A stretch of DNA of 64,000 bases. It comes from CAYZJV01 sp049310885. Its GTDB lineage: Bacteria > Spirochaetota > Spirochaetia > Sphaerochaetales > Sphaerochaetaceae. The stretch's first letter is position 1; each line of letters opens with the position of its first letter. Below, in pieces: positions 61,932-64,000 of this stretch. The stretch lies in assembly GCF_049310885.1 (NCBI RefSeq), contig NZ_JBMDYO010000010.1, positions 1 to 64,000 on the forward strand. The letters run 5' to 3'. Both the position numbers and the translations under genes were made by a program. The notes below the pieces were generated by a model that worked only from the letters and a program-made list of their open reading frames with translations, searched no databases and had not been told where the DNA came from.

Positions 61932-62906
61932 ATGTATCGGTATAGTAAAATGGTACTCTGCGCCTTTATTCTTAGTATGTTATGTTCATGTGAAGCCCAA
62001 CCGCAGTACGAACTGTTCAATGTGCTTTTGGGAAAAGACCACCATGGACCGGTCTTACTCAAGACAGAATCCATTGGAGATAAGAAAGCTGTCTACCATT
62101 TCGATGAGATGGTATTTTGCTCAACCGACGATTTCTCAGTCGGATCACCCGACAATACAATCATTTCTGTGAAACCCTATAAGCAGAGTATTACACTCGA
62201 ATTCACCAAAAGACTCCTACCAGGTCAACGGATCAATGTCCATGGCAAGGTAGCGGACCGAGTCGGCAACACGCTCACCTTCACAGCGGGAGTATGGGGA
62301 CACAATAGTCGCCTTCCCCAACTCCTGATCAATGAATTCTCAAGTAAGGGCTCTGATAGCAATCCTGACCGGATAGAACTATTAGCTCTATCTTCGGGAA
62401 ATTTAGCCGGTGTGGCGCTCTATATCGGGATGGCCGACTATTACGATAACGAGTATGTGTTCCCTTCTATTGAGTTGACAAAAGGGGATAGGCTTACCCT
62501 TGTATATGGACACCCCGCTGACGATACGAATCCCCTGGAGTTCTCGACCGGGGCAGAGGGCATCGGTTCCAACAATGGCGTAATTTCCCTGTATGCATCC
62601 CCCGATGGGAAGATGCTTGATGCAGTCATCTATAGCAACCGAACTAGCGACAGCGATGAGCATTATGGTGGATTCGGTACCGCAAAAGTTCAGCGGTGGG
62701 CAATTGCTCTACAAGAGAGTGGCCAATGGAGTCCCATCCCAATTGTTCCTGAAGTTGCGATAGATAGTACCTACAGTACAGCTACAAGGTCTTACTGTCG
62801 TACAGAGGGCGACGAAGACACCGATTCAAAAAGTGATTGGCATATCGTTCCAACCCGAGGTGCGAGTTTTGGAGAACCGAATTTGGAGACCGTGTATGAA
62901 CCTTAA
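61932..62906 (+). CDS. Lipoprotein with lamin-tail domain
   Basis: The 324-residue protein has a type II signal peptide with lipobox LCSC (Cys near 19-21). An Ig-like Big domain (about 45-125) follows, then a lamin-tail (LTD) domain (LLINEFSSKGSDSNPDRIELLAL, GVISLYASPDG) and a tail with RGASFGEPN. LTD lipoproteins of this kind are frequent in Sphaerochaeta-like spirochaetes and are thought to work at the cell surface. AGGAGG precedes the start. Confidence 0.82.
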   Translation: MYRYSKMVLCAFILSMLCSCEAQPQYELFNVLLGKDHHGPVLLKTESIGDKKAVYHFDEMVFCSTDDFSVGSPDNTIISVKPYKQSITLEFTKRLLPGQRINVHGKVADRVGNTLTFTAGVWGHNSRLPQLLINEFSSKGSDSNPDRIELLALSSGNLAGVALYIGMADYYDNEYVFPSIELTKGDRLTLVYGHPADDTNPLEFSTGAEGIGSNNGVISLYASPDGKMLDAVIYSNRTSDSDEHYGGFGTAKVQRWAIALQESGQWSPIPIVPEVAIDSTYSTATRSYCRTEGDEDTDSKSDWHIVPTRGASFGEPNLETVYEP

Positions 62907-62912
62907 TAAATT

Positions 62913-62949
62913 AGGGCTGTTGCCGAGTCGGATGACACGTAACAGCCCT
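62913..62949 (-). terminator. Terminator between the lipoprotein gene and trxA
   Basis: A perfect 9-bp inverted repeat AGGGCTGTT / AACAGCCCT (62913-62921 and 62941-62949) with a 19-nt loop lies between two convergent genes. Read on the minus strand, AATTTATT follows, so it can end trxA; it may also serve the lipoprotein gene. Confidence 0.6.
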
Positions 62950-62971
62950 TGCTTTGTCCTTGTGCGGAGTA

Positions 62972-63292
62972 TTACACATACTCTCCGACAAACGACTCGA
63001 GTACGGAAAGGGACACAGCACCAATGCGCTGGTTTACTACCTTTCCACCCTTGAATACAGCCAAAGTGGGAATGCTGGAGATGTTGAACTTCTCAGCCAA
63101 TTCAGGCTGTTCGTCCACATTCAATTTCCCGACCTTCAATTTGCCTTCATATTTTTCGGCAATCTTTGCGACTGCTGGGGCAACCATTTTGCAGGGGCCA
63201 CACCATACTGCCCAAAAATCGACAAGTACAGGTACATCAGATTTCAAGACTTCTGTTTCAAAGTTGGCATTGGTCAACGTTACTTCACTCAT
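62972..63292 (-). CDS. trxA: Thioredoxin
   Basis: The 106-residue protein has the redox site WCGPC (Cys31, Cys34), VDFWA before it, the NVDEQPELAEKFNISSIPT cis-proline turn and a C-terminal helix. It reduces protein disulfides. GGAGGAGG precedes the start. Standard length. Confidence 0.97.
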   Translation of the reverse strand: MSEVTLTNANFETEVLKSDVPVLVDFWAVWCGPCKMVAPAVAKIAEKYEGKLKVGKLNVDEQPELAEKFNISSIPTLAVFKGGKVVNQRIGAVSLSVLESFVGEYV

Positions 63293-63527
63293 TCGGTTCC
63301 TCCTCCGATAATTAACAGTTCCAATATACTATGACATATTTCAAAAGGAAAGTACCCCAACGGTTAGAAACGCCACCTCAGTAACTTTGTCACTCCCATG
63401 CGACAAAAGGAAAGAATCAATCGTACATCTTTGCAATATCGAGATTTTTAATCATAATGGATCGTACTTGCACGTATCCAGCGGATTACCAAACTACATA
63501 CGTGAAATTTCTACATGGGGACTTGCT
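63293..63527. other. Divergent promoter region trxA / hydrolase
   Basis: About 235 bases, no gene seen. TATATT on the minus strand near 63331-63336 is a possible -10 for trxA, without a clear -35. Confidence 0.35.
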
Positions 63528-64000
63528 ATGCCTTCAAAGACGCAGGGACGTAATCGATTGGTCAAATCCATAAAAGTTGGCTTATCAATCGCTGTCATAC
63601 TGTTTATCGTAGGATCTTCGATAATCACAAAAGTGGTGTATGACAAACAGTTTCCCCGTTATGATAGGCCTGACGAACATATCACCGCACAACTACGTTA
63701 CAGTGACATCGCTTTAGACTATCCCCGTATCCCTGTAGTGTTTGAATCTGGAGAGAATACCCTTCGAGGCCATATCTATGGAGCAAAGAACACCAGAGGC
63801 CTCATGGTTGTGGCACATGGTATAGGGGGAGGCGCTGATACCTATTTACCACAGATCATGCATTTCGTAGACAAAGGATTGCGCGTATTAGCCTTCGATT
63901 TTACAGGCAGTTACGAAAGCGAAGGAGAATCCACGAAAGGTTTTCCGCAATCTATAATCGATCTACAGGCTGCTCTCACGTTCATAGCAGGCAGATCGGA
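63528..64000 (+). CDS. Membrane-anchored alpha/beta hydrolase (5' part)
   Basis: An open frame starts at ATG 63528 (GGGGA 6 nt before) and runs off the window without a stop, 157 codons seen. It has an N-terminal membrane span (about 16-37). The beginning of an alpha/beta hydrolase fold follows, with LRGHIYG, VVAHGIGGGADTYL (the HGxGG oxyanion loop) and VLAFDFTGSYESEG. The catalytic Ser, Asp and His lie beyond the edge. Substrate unknown. Confidence 0.85.
   Translation, partial: MPSKTQGRNRLVKSIKVGLSIAVILFIVGSSIITKVVYDKQFPRYDRPDEHITAQLRYSDIALDYPRIPVVFESGENTLRGHIYGAKNTRGLMVVAHGIGGGADTYLPQIMHFVDKGLRVLAFDFTGSYESEGESTKGFPQSIIDLQAALTFIAGRS

Noticed and set aside
1..64000. CRISPR arrays, tRNA and rRNA genes
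   Set aside because: I saw no regularly spaced repeats, no cloverleaf with a CCA-type end and no rRNA-like stretches; a covariance-model scan would settle short tRNAs.

Overview
The window reads as a chromosome segment from an anaerobic, diderm bacterium. A spirochaete of the Sphaerochaeta type is my best guess, but no rRNA or marker gene settles it. The hints are the long (430 aa) PRPP synthetase, a lamin-tail-domain lipoprotein, a signal-peptide protein with beta-barrel character, [FeFe]-hydrogenase maturases, and a phage lysis cassette with an outer-membrane spanin lipoprotein. I see no rRNA, tRNA or CRISPR array.

Region 1 (1-16073, G+C-rich): a siphovirus-like prophage with HK97-type head genes, all on the + strand except one antisense cargo gene. 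Order: membrane cargo gene, HNH, small terminase, S-adenosylmethionine synthetase, homing-type HNH, ParB-methyltransferase fusion, two small membrane proteins (holin candidates), overlapping inner and outer spanins, DUF4314, amidoligase, gamma-glutamylcyclotransferase, DUF5049, large terminase, antisense cargo gene, portal, ClpP-like protease, capsid, Ig-domain head fibre, connectors, and a tail-tube gene cut off after about 59 codons. No integrase, tail, replication or lysogeny genes follow, so this looks like a remnant whose right side was lost. Two inserted genes sit next to a duplicated 5' end of the gene they interrupt.

Region 2 (16180-24246, minus strand): cofactor operons. First ribD-ribE-ribBA-ribH behind an FMN riboswitch whose terminator abuts the ribD start codon, then panB-panC-coaC-coaB-coaX-panD, covering pantothenate synthesis to phosphopantetheine except for ketopantoate reductase.

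Region 3 (24247-28653): gene debris (IS21-type, DUF1883-like and sugar-ABC ATPase fragments), then an AT-richer nadC-nadA-nadB operon on the + strand with a 22-bp palindrome just before nadC.

Region 4 (28654-48480): two divergent pdxR / pdxS-pdxT loci about 16 kb apart flank an accessory interval. That interval holds a DUF4406 gene, an excisionase-like HTH gene, a small zinc-finger/HTH gene, a SHOCT-like gene, two tandem large serine recombinases, a Fic-gene scar, the hydrogenase maturation cluster (TM1266-hydF-hydG-hydE) without a hydrogenase, a strongly AT-rich folate cluster (PTPS-folE2-folP-folK) and transposase debris. Both pdx loci carry the same operator-like block at the same spacing.

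Region 5 (48481-64000): a sodium:solute symporter fragment, a membrane-bound LuxR regulator, and a minus-strand run prs, aminotransferase, NDP-sugar dehydratase, NusG/LoaP-type antiterminator, sbcD, sbcC. The last four overlap by 4 bp at each junction. Then come an exported protein, argH, a lamin-tail lipoprotein, thioredoxin, and the start of a membrane-anchored alpha/beta hydrolase running off the window.

Most of the window is metabolic (B2, B3, B5, B6, folate) plus mobile DNA. The best leads for something new are the phage amidoligase/cyclotransferase cassette, the insertion architecture of the prophage, the paired PdxR circuits, and the antiterminator coupled to sbcDC.
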